A program made the position numbers and the translations under genes. Below, in pieces: positions 26,708 through 35,094 of a stretch of 64,000 nt of DNA (position 1 is the first letter of the stretch; each line of letters begins with the position of its first letter). Origin of the DNA: Caryophanales bacterium (GTDB lineage Bacteria; Bacillota; Bacilli; Bacillales; Bacillaceae_J); the NCBI GenBank assembly GCA_012840465.1, contig DULJ01000024.1, forward strand, positions 1 to 64,000, read 5' to 3'. The notes below the pieces were generated by a model. It did not search any database, was not told the DNA's origin, and worked only from the letters and a program-made list of their open reading frames with translations.

Positions 26708-29663
26708 ACAACTTCAGTATGAAATTCAAATCGATTACTTAGATTCAAACCAATTTATTATTTATGCACAACATTTAGAGCAAAATGGGAGAAGAGCCGC
26801 GCTTTCTGATTGGCGTCCGCTGCTTTTTTCATGGCATGCTGAAAGTTATTTTGGAACAAAGTTTCCTGATGTCGGTGAAGGTATTCAGTTATCTTCATTG
26901 GACATTTTGCAGTTTTTTTCGGATGGGGCCCATCAAAGTTCACTTTTTTCGTTTTCATTTAGTAAGAGGGTTGAATGGCTTCAGAAATGGGCACCCGTGA
27001 TTTTTACCGAAGTAGCAGAGGGTCGGGTTGTACCTGATTATGCACAATGGAATGCTGGTAAGTTTGGTTGGAAACTAATGAACAGTTTTAACGAATTAAA
27101 AATAGAAGAAGAAAGTTCGTTATTTACGTTTTCGTTCATTCGCCAATGGTTATCGGATGCCATTATGGAATTTGTCGAGAAGGATGAAGCACTCGGAACA
27201 CGCTGGGCCAAAGTCTTGGAAAAACACCCGGCTTTACTAAAACAAAGCAAAGGTTCAGACGAGCCCGTTATCTTTATTAATGAAGAAACTTGGTTAGAGC
27301 AAATTGGCTGGATTGAAGATGAGGCACCGTTTACTGTTGAATTACGGTTAAGTGAACCGGTGGATGAAGCAACGGATGAGGTTTCGGACGATCCTGTGGA
27401 GAAAGTGCCATCGGCTCGCGCCTTTGACAGTATTTCTGATAAATTAAGCGTTGAAATCTCAGAAAAGGATGCCGATAGCGACAACTCTTGGACTTTAGAT
27501 ATTCTTTTACGTGATAAAACAAATGCGAATCATTGGATTGAATGGAAAGATAACGATACTGCAAGTACAGTTCCAGCGGAATGGCATGGCTTCCTTAGTA
27601 AAATAACGAAAAGTTTTGAGCTTTGGGGTCATATCGTTCCATGGCTGAAAGCGACCGATCCCGATGAAGGCATCATCCGTTCACTTCGAGAAGATCAAGC
27701 TTGGACATTTTTATCTGAATCGAGCATTCAGCTGGCCGAAGCAGGAGTTGAAATCCTCCTCCCTTCCTGGTGGCAAGAGATTCGGGCGATGAACCCAAAA
27801 ATGAAAATTCAACTACGTTCTTCCGTCGGTTCTGCTCAAGCATCCCTTTTAGGCTTACAAGCGATTGGTGACTTTGATTGGAAATTTGCAACCGGAAATG
27901 CCGAGCTTGATGAAGAAGAATTTTTACAATTAGTCGAGCAAAATCGGCATTTGGTCAAAGTGAATGGAAAATGGATGAAGCTTGACCCTGCTTTTATCAA
28001 ACAAGTAAAAGAAATCATGGTGCGTGTGAAAAAAGAAGGGCTATCCTTTCAAGACATCCTTGCCCAGGAGCTAATGACAGACGGTGCACCAGGTAATCAG
28101 GATGAGGATGGACTGGATAACCCACTATCGCAAATCCAAATCGGTCTCAACACTCATTTGGAAAAGTTACTTTTTCAGTTGCATAACATCACATCGATTC
28201 CTTCTATTACTATACCGAACAGCTTACACGGTGAATTGCGAGCCTATCAAAAGCAAGGTATGGAATGGCTCGTGTTTTTACGAAAGTTCGGATTTGGTGC
28301 ATGCTTAGCCGATGATATGGGTCTCGGAAAAACGGTCCAAATGATCACTTATTTTTTATATATTAAAGAACTTGAAAAACCTAAAATGCCGGCACTCATT
28401 ATTTGCCCTACTTCTGTACTTGGAAACTGGCAACGCGAGTTAGAGAAATTTTCACCTTCCTTGAAGGTTCACCTTCATTACGGGAGTTCAAGAAAAAAAG
28501 GCGAAGAGCTGACCGAAACCGTCACGGACTACGATATTGTGCTAACCTCGTACGGGTTGTCTTCAATGGATGAGGAAGATCTAGGAGCAATTTCGTGGAG
28601 CACGATTTGTCTTGATGAAGCCCAAAATATTAAAAATGCATTTACAAAACAATCAAAAGCGATCCGAAGCTTCAATGGTCATCATCATATTGCTTTGACG
28701 GGTACGCCGATTGAAAATCGTCTGACCGAGCTTTGGTCTATTTTTGACTTTATGAATAGAGGCTATTTAGGCAGTCTCCACTCTTTCTCAAGACGTTACG
28801 TAACACCAATTGAGAAAAATAAAGATGCAAAAAAAATCAAACAAGTGCAACAGCTTGTTAAACCATTTTTATTGAGACGGACGAAAAAAGACGAACTTGT
28901 TAGCTTAAATCTACCTGATAAACAAGAGCAAAAAGAGTACATTCCACTTACGGTCGAACAGGCCTCGCTTTATGAGCAGCTTATTCAAGATACGTTTGAT
29001 AGAATTGCAAAGCTATCAGGCATGGAGCGACGCGGACTTATTTTATCAATGTTAACGAAGCTGAAGCAAATTTGTAACCATCCGGCTCTTTATTTAAAGG
29101 ATGATTTTTCAGAACAATCATTGATGGAACGCTCTAATAAAATGGAAAAACTGATTGAATTGCTCGAAAATATTTTGGATCAAGGCGAAAGCAGTCTTAT
29201 TTTTACCCAATATATTGGAATGGGGAAAATAATTCAGCGTGTTATTCATGAGCACTTTGGTGAGACTGTTCATTTTCTGCAAGGAAGTCTAAGGAAGCAG
29301 GAACGGGATCACATCATTGATTCTTTCCAGGACGGCAAACAAAAGTTGCTGATTTTGTCATTAAAGGCCGGCGGTACTGGGTTAAACCTGACAGCGGCGA
29401 ACCACGTTATTCACTATGACCGTTGGTGGAATCCAGCTGTCGAAAACCAGGCAACCGACCGGGCTTACCGCATTGGACAAAAACGCTTTGTCCATGTTCA
29501 CAAGCTTATTACTACCGGGACATTAGAAGAAAAAATTGATGAAATGATTGAGAAAAAGAAATCATTGAGCGATGAAATTATATCAGGCGAAAATTGGATC
29601 ACCGAACTTTCAACAGATGAGCTTCGTGACTTGTTCACACTTCGGAAGGATTGGAACGAGTGA
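26700..29663 (+). CDS. ywqA: SNF2-family helicase YwqA
   Basis: This is a 987-residue Swi2/Snf2 ATPase. The N-terminal ~480 residues form the bacterial SNF2-associated region. The ATPase core has DDMGLGKTVQ (about 538-547), the DEAH-like box LDEAQNIKN (about 638-646), TGTPIENRL, and in the second RecA lobe GGTGLNLTAANHVI followed by the Q/R motif DRAYRIGQ. Family members translocate on double-stranded DNA to remodel protein-DNA complexes; the precise job of YwqA is unknown. It overlaps ywqB by eight bases and ends at a clear terminator. Confidence 0.92.
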   Translation: MIKQLQYEIQIDYLDSNQFIIYAQHLEQNGRRAALSDWRPLLFSWHAESYFGTKFPDVGEGIQLSSLDILQFFSDGAHQSSLFSFSFSKRVEWLQKWAPVIFTEVAEGRVVPDYAQWNAGKFGWKLMNSFNELKIEEESSLFTFSFIRQWLSDAIMEFVEKDEALGTRWAKVLEKHPALLKQSKGSDEPVIFINEETWLEQIGWIEDEAPFTVELRLSEPVDEATDEVSDDPVEKVPSARAFDSISDKLSVEISEKDADSDNSWTLDILLRDKTNANHWIEWKDNDTASTVPAEWHGFLSKITKSFELWGHIVPWLKATDPDEGIIRSLREDQAWTFLSESSIQLAEAGVEILLPSWWQEIRAMNPKMKIQLRSSVGSAQASLLGLQAIGDFDWKFATGNAELDEEEFLQLVEQNRHLVKVNGKWMKLDPAFIKQVKEIMVRVKKEGLSFQDILAQELMTDGAPGNQDEDGLDNPLSQIQIGLNTHLEKLLFQLHNITSIPSITIPNSLHGELRAYQKQGMEWLVFLRKFGFGACLADDMGLGKTVQMITYFLYIKELEKPKMPALIICPTSVLGNWQRELEKFSPSLKVHLHYGSSRKKGEELTETVTDYDIVLTSYGLSSMDEEDLGAISWSTICLDEAQNIKNAFTKQSKAIRSFNGHHHIALTGTPIENRLTELWSIFDFMNRGYLGSLHSFSRRYVTPIEKNKDAKKIKQVQQLVKPFLLRRTKKDELVSLNLPDKQEQKEYIPLTVEQASLYEQLIQDTFDRIAKLSGMERRGLILSMLTKLKQICNHPALYLKDDFSEQSLMERSNKMEKLIELLENILDQGESSLIFTQYIGMGKIIQRVIHEHFGETVHFLQGSLRKQERDHIIDSFQDGKQKLLILSLKAGGTGLNLTAANHVIHYDRWWNPAVENQATDRAYRIGQKRFVHVHKLITTGTLEEKIDEMIEKKKSLSDEIISGENWITELSTDELRDLFTLRKDWNE

Positions 29664-29729
29664 AATAGCGCATAGGTGCTCCAACGGACTCCGATCATGG
29701 AGCTAAACGACAAAGTTGGACTATGAATT

Positions 29730-29772
29730 AGCAGACTAATTCGTTTACACAAAGAATTGGTCTGCTTTTTCT
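29730..29772 (+). terminator. Terminator of ywqB-ywqA
   Basis: AGCAGACTAATTC (29730-29742) pairs with GAATTGGTCTGCT (29754-29766), with G-T wobble, and is followed by TTTTCTTT. Confidence 0.85.
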
Positions 29773-29779
29773 TTAAGGA

Positions 29780-30424
29780 TTAATTTTCGATTCTCTTTTC
29801 AAGTTGGAACAATCGCTTGTCCATTTCTGTTATTCTATTGTTGATATAATCCGCCTCAAAATCTGTTTTCTTTTTTGTCTGCTTCAACATTCCTATAACA
29901 TCTTCTGTTTGAGAAACCTCTATTCTATTGACCGTTTCTTTAATTTCTTGGATGTTGGCTTTTACTGGTTTCATATCTTGTTGTAATTCTGATACGTCTG
30001 TACTTACTGTTTTCATATCTTTTTGTAATTCCGATACGTCTGTACTTACTGTTTTCATATCCTTTTGTAATTCCGATACGTCTGTACTTACTGTTTTCAT
30101 ATCCTTTTGTAATTCCGATACGTCAGCACTTACTGTTTTCATATCCTTTTGTAATTCCGATACGTCTGTACTTACTGTTTTCATATCCTTTTGTAATTCC
30201 GATACGTCAGCACTTACTGTTTTCATATCTTTTTGTAATTCCGATACATCAGTACTTACTGTTTTCATATCTTTTTGTAATTCCGGCAAAATATCAGTTT
30301 TTACTGTTTTCATGTCTTGTTGCAATTCCGGCAAAATATCAGTTTTTACTGTTTTCATGTCATCTTGCAGTGCTTTCATGTCATTTTGTAATTCTAATAA
30401 GATCTCAAGAATTCTATTTTCCAT
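29780..30424 (-). CDS. Coiled-coil protein with 14-residue repeats
   Basis: This is a 214-residue soluble protein started at the ATG at 30424 after TAGGTGA. Its middle is seven consecutive 14-residue repeats of ELQKDMKTVSTDVS (T or A at position 11), preceded by two 15-residue variants with KTDILP and followed by a diverged copy. Fourteen residues are two heptads, so it should form one long, regular coiled coil. The 42-bp DNA units are almost identical, pointing to recent expansion or homogenisation. The C-terminus (FEADYINNRITEMDKRLFQLEKRI) is also coiled coil. I do not recognise the family; similar short repetitive coil proteins occur widely in Bacillales without known function. Confidence 0.8.
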   Translation of the reverse strand: MENRILEILLELQNDMKALQDDMKTVKTDILPELQQDMKTVKTDILPELQKDMKTVSTDVSELQKDMKTVSADVSELQKDMKTVSTDVSELQKDMKTVSADVSELQKDMKTVSTDVSELQKDMKTVSTDVSELQKDMKTVSTDVSELQQDMKPVKANIQEIKETVNRIEVSQTEDVIGMLKQTKKKTDFEADYINNRITEMDKRLFQLEKRIEN

Positions 30425-30532
30425 TCTATTCACCTACCATATAGATATTATAATATGGATTAATACTTCTGACTACATGGCTTTTCCACATTGCATTTCC
30501 CTACTGAAGTCCCTATTTTTGTGTGTATAGCA

Positions 30533-30616
30533 GGGGTTGGTACCCCACTGAATTTAAAATACTGACTTGCATTCATCTCACCACTTATGGAAGTGGGAGA
30601 CTTCTGCTGAATGAAG
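30533..30616. mobile_element. IS200/IS605-type end remnant
   Basis: A hairpin GGGGT/ACCCC (30533-30546) is followed by a larger imperfect palindrome: CATTCA (30570-30575) pairs with TGAATG, and inside it CCACTT pairs with AAGTGG, next to the segment AAGTGGGAGACTTCTGCTGA. This layout resembles the right ends of IS605/IS1341-type elements, which also encode the guide RNA of TnpB. No tnpA or tnpB is nearby, so this would be an orphan end or small non-autonomous copy. The family assignment rests on recollection of such ends. Confidence 0.5.
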
Positions 30617-30648
30617 TTAAAAGATTGCAAATATAGTTAGATTTAAAG

Positions 30649-30684
30649 AAATCAGGTGAAGTTGTCATACGCTCCACCTGATTT
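30649..30684 (-). terminator. Probable terminator of ssbB
   Basis: AAATCAGGTG (30649-30658) pairs with CACCTGATTT (30675-30684). T-rich sequence flanks both sides, so it could act in either direction. The gene that needs it is ssbB, whose stop is at 30723. Confidence 0.65.
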
Positions 30685-30722
30685 TCTTTTGTTTGGTGAA
30701 AAATTCAAGTATGGCGGATTGT

Positions 30723-31202
30723 CTATTGGATGACTGGTTGGACTATTTCCTTTTGCGTATCCGGCTGTCCTTCTCTTATAAGAGTGGCTTCGGTGTTATG
30801 ATTGACAGTATTATCGTTGTTTGTAACTGTGTTATCGCTTGGGCTTTGACTTGGATTCTGGCTTTGACCCATATTTTTATTATTTTTCAAAGAAATAAAC
30901 TTGATATCCTCAGCCACAACCTCCGTAACGTAAACCCGTTTGCCTTCGCTATTTTCATAATGTCTGGATTGGAGCCTTCCTGTTATTCCAATTAGGGACC
31001 CTTTTAAGCAAAAGTTCGCGACCGTTTCCGCCGGTTTACGCCAAATATTGCAGTTCACAAAATCAGCATCATATTGTCCACTCCCATTTTTGAAGTTACG
31101 ATTTAAGGCAATTGTAAAATTTGAAACAGCGACTCCGTCACCTGTGTACCGAAGCTCCGGGTCTTTTGTAATTCTACCAACTAAAGTAACCTGATTTATC
31201 AT
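30723..31202 (-). CDS. ssbB: Single-stranded DNA-binding protein SsbB
   Basis: This is a 159-residue SSB with an N-terminal OB-fold (about 1-105) starting [20 protein letters not shown] and containing [17 protein letters not shown] and [24 protein letters not shown]-type strands. The C-terminal tail is Asn/Gln/Ser-rich and ends in VQPVIQ rather than the acidic DDDLPF-type tip that recruits partner proteins in SsbA. B. subtilis SsbB, a competence protein, also lacks the tip. The location next to ywqA and ywpF matches ssbB rather than the ribosomal rpsF-ssbA-rpsR locus. I saw no convincing ComK box in the 296 bp upstream. Confidence 0.88.
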   Translation of the reverse strand: MINQVTLVGRITKDPELRYTGDGVAVSNFTIALNRNFKNGSGQYDADFVNCNIWRKPAETVANFCLKGSLIGITGRLQSRHYENSEGKRVYVTEVVAEDIKFISLKNNKNMGQSQNPSQSPSDNTVTNNDNTVNHNTEATLIREGQPDTQKEIVQPVIQ

Positions 31203-31498
31203 TAATAATCACGCCCCTTTTAATATTTTGATAGAGTTTTGATGGTGAAAAAGCAGCACCTCCTATTTTGTAAAAATTCAAATGAGGATGCTCTTTCTTT
31301 TTACCTCAATCTTAGCAAAATGAAGAATCGCAGGTATTGATTCTTTTTGCGAGGATAAAACATTTCGTTAGAAAGAGAAAGAAAGACCATGCAGGGGATT
31401 TCTAAGTAAGTAGATTGCTAGATTATAAATTTTTGCTTTTTCATTGGGTGAATTGACTTAATATGCAGCATGATGAGGAAAAATTATGTGAAACTTCT

Positions 31499-31780
31499 CT
31501 ATTGCGCTCCCCTCAGTGGTTTTAAAACCCCCTTTCGACTTAATCCCAGCCTCTTGACTGGCTTAACTTTAAATACTTGGATTTCAATCCCAGGTTGCTG
31601 GTCAACCTTATAATGATCCCTTATTAAAAAAACGCTATTCTTTACAATCAGCTCCTTCCTGCTTAACTTTGGATCTTTCTTAAAATGCTCCTCCGATATA
31701 GCTACATAAGTCACTAATAAAAGCGGTGGTCGATCCAGCCTTTTTATGACAAAAGACACATCATATTCTTCCAACTTCAT
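31499..31780 (-). CDS. Hypothetical protein between ssbB and ywpF
   Basis: This is a 93-residue soluble basic protein starting at the ATG at 31780, eight bases after AAGGAGG. It begins MKLEEYDVSFVIKRL and looks like a small beta-rich domain, ending in a basic tail. I do not recognise the family. By position it corresponds to ywpG of B. subtilis, which lies between ssbB and ywpF, but I cannot claim sequence homology. A 296-bp gap separates it from ssbB; that gap is AT-rich, with a ribosome binding site and promoter-like sequence near ssbB but no other gene. Confidence 0.7.
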   Translation of the reverse strand: MKLEEYDVSFVIKRLDRPPLLLVTYVAISEEHFKKDPKLSRKELIVKNSVFLIRDHYKVDQQPGIEIQVFKVKPVKRLGLSRKGVLKPLRGAQ

Positions 31781-31979
31781 TTGCATATCCTCCTTTCTTA
31801 CTAATAAAATACTAGTTAAAGCATTTTCATGCAAATCGCTAATTTTGAAAATTCAAGGGGAAAATGCACTTAAATTTTCAAAATTGCCATAGGAGATTTT
31901 CAAAATCTCAAAGATAAAAGGGCTGAAAATTGAAAATTCAACAAAATCCTATAATTTTCGTGCAATTTTTTTCATAGGT

Positions 31980-32087
31980 GGTGCCTGTCCCCGCACTGCG
32001 GTAGGTACGCCAGTTGGTACTTCAGTTGGTACTTCAGTTAGTACTTCAGTTAGTACTTCAGTTGGTGCTCCAGCGGTGCCTGTCCCC
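31980..32087 (-). repeat. GGTGCCTGTCCCC element C
   Basis: Cores start at 31980 and 32075, 95 bp apart, the largest spacing in the window. Between them lie five or more nearly perfect 12-bp units CAGTTGGTACTT. The right core can fold as GCGGTG/CACCGC. It occupies the divergent gap 31781-32208; the remaining part of the gap is AT-rich with several copies of GAAAATTCAA-like words. Confidence 0.9.
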
Positions 32088-32159
32088 ACACCGCGTGTCC
32101 ACTTACCGCGGTTGGGGTGGGGGTTGGAATTTCTGAAATGTTAAAAATAGTTTTAATCG

Positions 32160-32168
32160 TGGTATAAT
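32160..32168 (+). promoter_or_regulatory. Extended -10 promoter element for ywpF
   Basis: TGGTATAAT, an extended -10 sequence, lies about 45 bp upstream of the ywpF start on the same strand. The -35 region is weak. Confidence 0.5.
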
Positions 32169-32208
32169 ATAAATTGAGACAGAAACCTGAAAGGAAGGTG
32201 GCCTGCCT

Positions 32209-32691
32209 GTGAAGTCATTTCGACTATGTTCATTAACGATTTTTACAGAAGAAAATAACCAAACAACTAAGCATGATATTCCACTTTTTGATGGATTAAT
32301 TATCAATAAAGAAAACCCAAACGATTACTGGCTCATTGAAGGTCTAATTGAAAAGGAATTTTCCCAACTTTTCTATAGCCTAAAAGAAAAAAACGAAACG
32401 ATGCTAGTGGAAGCAGCGATCACCAGCAAGGATAACCCTCCTGCATCTTTTGTGGCAAAAGTAAGAGTTATTAAACTCATTAAAGACCATCTTCAACTTC
32501 TTCTAGAGGCAAAAAGACTAACTCGCAAAGATACATTTTCTGAAATAATTTTAAAGGATTTAATCGATAAAGGGGTTTCAGGGGAAAATTTGTTGAGAGA
32601 CTTTAAACGAATCAAAAAAGAGCGCGGTGTAGAATTCCGCAAATTAGTCGAAAACGATATAAAAGAAATGAAAGAAAAAAGTTACTTTTAA
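32209..32691 (+). CDS. ywpF: YwpF-like family protein
   Basis: This 160-residue cytoplasmic protein starts with GTG after AAGGAAGG. The opening MKSFRLCSLTIF and the segment DGLIINKENPNDYWLIEG fit the YwpF-like family, whose members are small Bacillales proteins of unknown function. The C-terminal half is charged and helical. In B. subtilis ywpF also lies close to ssbB. Identification is by remembered family pattern plus gene order. It is a single-gene unit with its own terminator. Confidence 0.65.
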   Translation: MKSFRLCSLTIFTEENNQTTKHDIPLFDGLIINKENPNDYWLIEGLIEKEFSQLFYSLKEKNETMLVEAAITSKDNPPASFVAKVRVIKLIKDHLQLLLEAKRLTRKDTFSEIILKDLIDKGVSGENLLRDFKRIKKERGVEFRKLVENDIKEMKEKSYF

Positions 32692-32700
32692 AAAGCACAA

Positions 32701-32738
32701 AAAAAGCTTGTCCACACAAAAGACAAGCTTTTTCTATT
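32701..32738 (+). terminator. Terminator of ywpF
   Basis: AAAAAGCTTGTC (32701-32712) pairs perfectly with GACAAGCTTTTT (32722-32733), followed by a T-rich tail. Confidence 0.9.
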
Positions 32739-32746
32739 TCTTCTCC

Positions 32747-32914
32747 CTATTTACATTTAATTGGGCAAGACGATCCAGCTTCCGGAGGTGAATCATCTTT
32801 TTCTTTTAGTAAAAAAAGTAAATACCGGTTCTTGCCTATATAGTTTCTTTTTGAATGCATTTTAAAGCCTTTTTCATTTATCTGAGAATATTGTTTATGA
32901 TCTTTTTCATTCAT
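32747..32914 (-). CDS. Small basic hypothetical protein
   Basis: This is a 55-residue, strongly basic protein beginning at the ATG at 32914, eleven bases beyond the stop of the upstream gene, with GAGG inside that gap. It ends in SSCPIKCK, a closely spaced cysteine pair. There is no signal peptide. I do not recognise it. The tight spacing suggests co-transcription with the 147-residue gene upstream. Confidence 0.5.
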   Translation of the reverse strand: MNEKDHKQYSQINEKGFKMHSKRNYIGKNRYLLFLLKEKDDSPPEAGSSCPIKCK

Positions 32915-32925
32915 AGAATTACGCC

Positions 32926-33369
32926 TCAACCTTCATTACTTTTTGCTTGATAAAGGAGCGGCGATAAATTGGAGACTAAATAATACACCTCATCCATGTC
33001 TTCATAATTCTCTCTTCCTTGTTTTATAAAATCTATAAATGTATATATTACTAAGGATATTTGCTGTTGGGGTAGTACCTCCTCTCTTTGATCCAAAATA
33101 GAGATAACTTCTTTTACTGTGCTGGTGTTTTTGTTTAATGTTTTTGAAAAACTGAATGCAAAAGCAATTTGAAGACTTTCATAGGTGGATTTGGGTAGAT
33201 AAATCGGATATTGTTTTTCACAATCTTTTTGGAGCTTACATAACATCTCTAAAACACGATCAATTAAGACCTTCGTGGAAGTGCGGGTTAACCGATTCAA
33301 TTCCGGCTTTGTTTCTTTCGGTTCCACGTAAAACTTTACTCTTTTAGACGTTAATTTCATATTCTGCAT
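32926..33369 (-). CDS. Hypothetical protein with a terminator-containing leader
   Basis: This is a 147-residue, mostly helical soluble protein starting at the ATG at 33369, eight bases after GGGAGAG. It begins MQNMKLTSKRVKFYVEPKE and contains YPIYLPKSTYESLQIAF. No known domain is evident. In-frame codons upstream to 33471 run through a terminator-like hairpin and are not regarded as coding. It is probably the first gene of a two-gene unit with the 55-residue protein. Its transcription may be controlled by attenuation. Confidence 0.65.
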   Translation of the reverse strand: MQNMKLTSKRVKFYVEPKETKPELNRLTRTSTKVLIDRVLEMLCKLQKDCEKQYPIYLPKSTYESLQIAFAFSFSKTLNKNTSTVKEVISILDQREEVLPQQQISLVIYTFIDFIKQGRENYEDMDEVYYLVSNLSPLLYQAKSNEG

Positions 33370-33393
33370 TTTCTTTTCTCTCCCTTCCTTTTT

Positions 33394-33429
33394 CAAAAAA
33401 ATCCGCTGGATGAAAGGCTCACCCAGCGG
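33394..33429 (-). terminator. Intrinsic terminator in the leader of the 147-residue gene
   Basis: On the minus strand CCGCTGG and CCAGCGG (arms at 33423-33429 and 33403-33409) form a perfect stem followed by seven T. It ends only about 25 bp before the gene start. Upstream on the same RNA are TACC/GGTA and CACCC/GGGTG pairings that could compete with it. It may be an attenuator, or the late terminator of comM-dprA transcripts. Confidence 0.7.
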
Positions 33430-33480
33430 TCTACCAGAGGATTCCCGGTACTCCAGGGTGGTGCGAGGCATTACCTGATA

Positions 33481-33962
33481 AATCGAGGCCTTTTACGAAG
33501 TAATGCTTCTTATACTATGTAAAGAGAGCGATAAGCAAAACCTTGGAGGAGTATAAAAAGTTGACTGAATGCACTTTCAACTTTTAACTACTTATCAATC
33601 TCTATACTAACGTTAAGAAAAGGACCCGTTTTGTAAGCTAGGGTGTTCAAATCTAGGATTTTGAAAACAGATTATAAAAACAAAGTTACATAAAACTAGC
33701 GACATTATGGGTTAATGAAAAGGAAAATTATAGACAAGAAATAGAGCTGAAATGTATTTTGAGAGAAGATTATTTGACAGGAAGAACCCGGATGAGGATT
33801 TCACAATTGTGTATTTCTGTGTTCAACATATAAAAATAATGGCCAAATATGACGCCTCTCGTCGAATCTTAGCGATATTTTATAAGTTGTATCAAAAATT
33901 ATGTTGTAAGTATATCACGGAAACTCGAAGTTAGTAAATAGTTTTTTTGAAAAATTTTTTAT
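33481..33962. other. Intergenic stretch without a supported gene
   Basis: These 480 bp are AT-rich. A 60-codon plus-strand frame at 33752-33934 has no convincing ribosome binding site and no recognisable content. No repeat of the families found elsewhere is seen here. Confidence 0.6.
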
Positions 33963-35060
33963 CTATTCTGAAAAAATATTCTCTCCATGAACTTTTATCT
34001 TTCCCTTCAATTCTAGATTAAAGAGCAATTCTTCTAGATCGTTAGTTGAAATTTTAAGGCAATTTTGGATTTCTGATATTTGCTTTGGTTTTTCTCCAAC
34101 TATTTTTAATAGTCTTTTTTCAATTGGATTGAGACTATCTGCTTTATGGAGTTTTGGTTTGAAAGACTTTTTTGTCGGCGGAACCAGTTTTCTTTCAGTT
34201 TGGTCCTTTAGATTGAGTGACATTATTCCAAGATAAGGCTTAGCAATCGATTGTAAGAGTACATTTGTACCCCTTCCATTAGGTTCATCTATACGGTTTG
34301 GAACAGCAAATATTTCCCTACTATACTTTTGCGCAAAGTCCACCGTTGTTAATGCCCCACTTTTTTCACCTGCTTCAACAACGATTACTTTGTCTGACCA
34401 AGCGCTAATTAGGGCATTTCTTTTTAAAAAATATTTAGGATGAGCATTAGTTCCAGGCGGGTATTCTGATAAAATTGCCCCATTTCTGATAATTTCCTCA
34501 TAAAGTGCGCGATGTTCAGGCGGATAGCATAAATCCACACCATTTGCTAGAAAGGCTAGAGTATATCCGTTGTTTTTGAGCACTGTTGTATGTGCATAGC
34601 TATCTATGCCCTTTGCCATTCCACTTACAATTGCGATGTTCTGTTTTGAAAATTCAGCTGCAATTTGTTGAGTTACTTTTTTACCATAGTCTGTACATCT
34701 TCTGGAACCCACAATCGCAATTGAATCTCTTATTGGTCTAACCACACCTTTATAATATAGAACTATTGGTGATTCCGGGCAGCCTTTTGCAATTTCAACA
34801 TAATTTTGGGAATCTATCGTTAAAATCTTTACTTTTTGCTTGTCACATTTTTCTTTCATGTATTTTGCTTTATCAAGAGAATGACTTTGAGTGAGAGATT
34901 GGAGAGCGCGGGTACTCAGGCCATTAATGTTTTTCCGTAGATCATCTTCGCTTGCCACATAAACATTTTCGGGTGTTCCGTAATGCTTTAGTAATCTTTT
35001 TTGAAAAACTGGCCCGATATGAGGAAGTAGAGAAAGCCATAACCAATATATTTCTTCCAT
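33963..35060 (-). CDS. dprA: DNA-processing protein DprA
   Basis: This is a 365-residue DprA/Smf protein. A helical N-terminal region (LLPHIGPVFQKRLLKHYG, helix-hairpin-helix-like) is followed by the Rossmann-type core with IAIVGSRRCTDYGK, VSGMAKGIDSYAH, LANGVDLCYPPEH, RNALISAWSDKVIVVEA and GALTTVDFAQKY. The C-terminal winged-helix (about 300-365) is also present. DprA binds incoming single-stranded DNA and loads RecA during transformation. It lies 34 bp downstream of comM on the same strand. In B. subtilis dprA is next to topA, so this placement beside comM is different. Confidence 0.95.
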   Translation of the reverse strand: MEEIYWLWLSLLPHIGPVFQKRLLKHYGTPENVYVASEDDLRKNINGLSTRALQSLTQSHSLDKAKYMKEKCDKQKVKILTIDSQNYVEIAKGCPESPIVLYYKGVVRPIRDSIAIVGSRRCTDYGKKVTQQIAAEFSKQNIAIVSGMAKGIDSYAHTTVLKNNGYTLAFLANGVDLCYPPEHRALYEEIIRNGAILSEYPPGTNAHPKYFLKRNALISAWSDKVIVVEAGEKSGALTTVDFAQKYSREIFAVPNRIDEPNGRGTNVLLQSIAKPYLGIMSLNLKDQTERKLVPPTKKSFKPKLHKADSLNPIEKRLLKIVGEKPKQISEIQNCLKISTNDLEELLFNLELKGKIKVHGENIFSE

Positions 35061-35094
35061 TTCATCACCTTCTTTGAATGTTTTTGTAAAAGTC

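Noticed and set aside
29928-30530. 200-codon plus-strand frame opposite the coiled-coil gene
   Set aside because: It is the antisense image of the 42-bp repeats, which stay open because 42 is a multiple of three; no ribosome binding site and no sensible protein.
33380-33470. T-box leader (GGGTGGT seen on the plus strand)
   Set aside because: The terminator with its T run is on the minus strand, the rest of the T-box pattern is missing, and no plus-strand gene follows.
33752-33934. 60-codon plus-strand gene
   Set aside because: No ribosome binding site, no recognisable domain and AT-rich random-looking composition.
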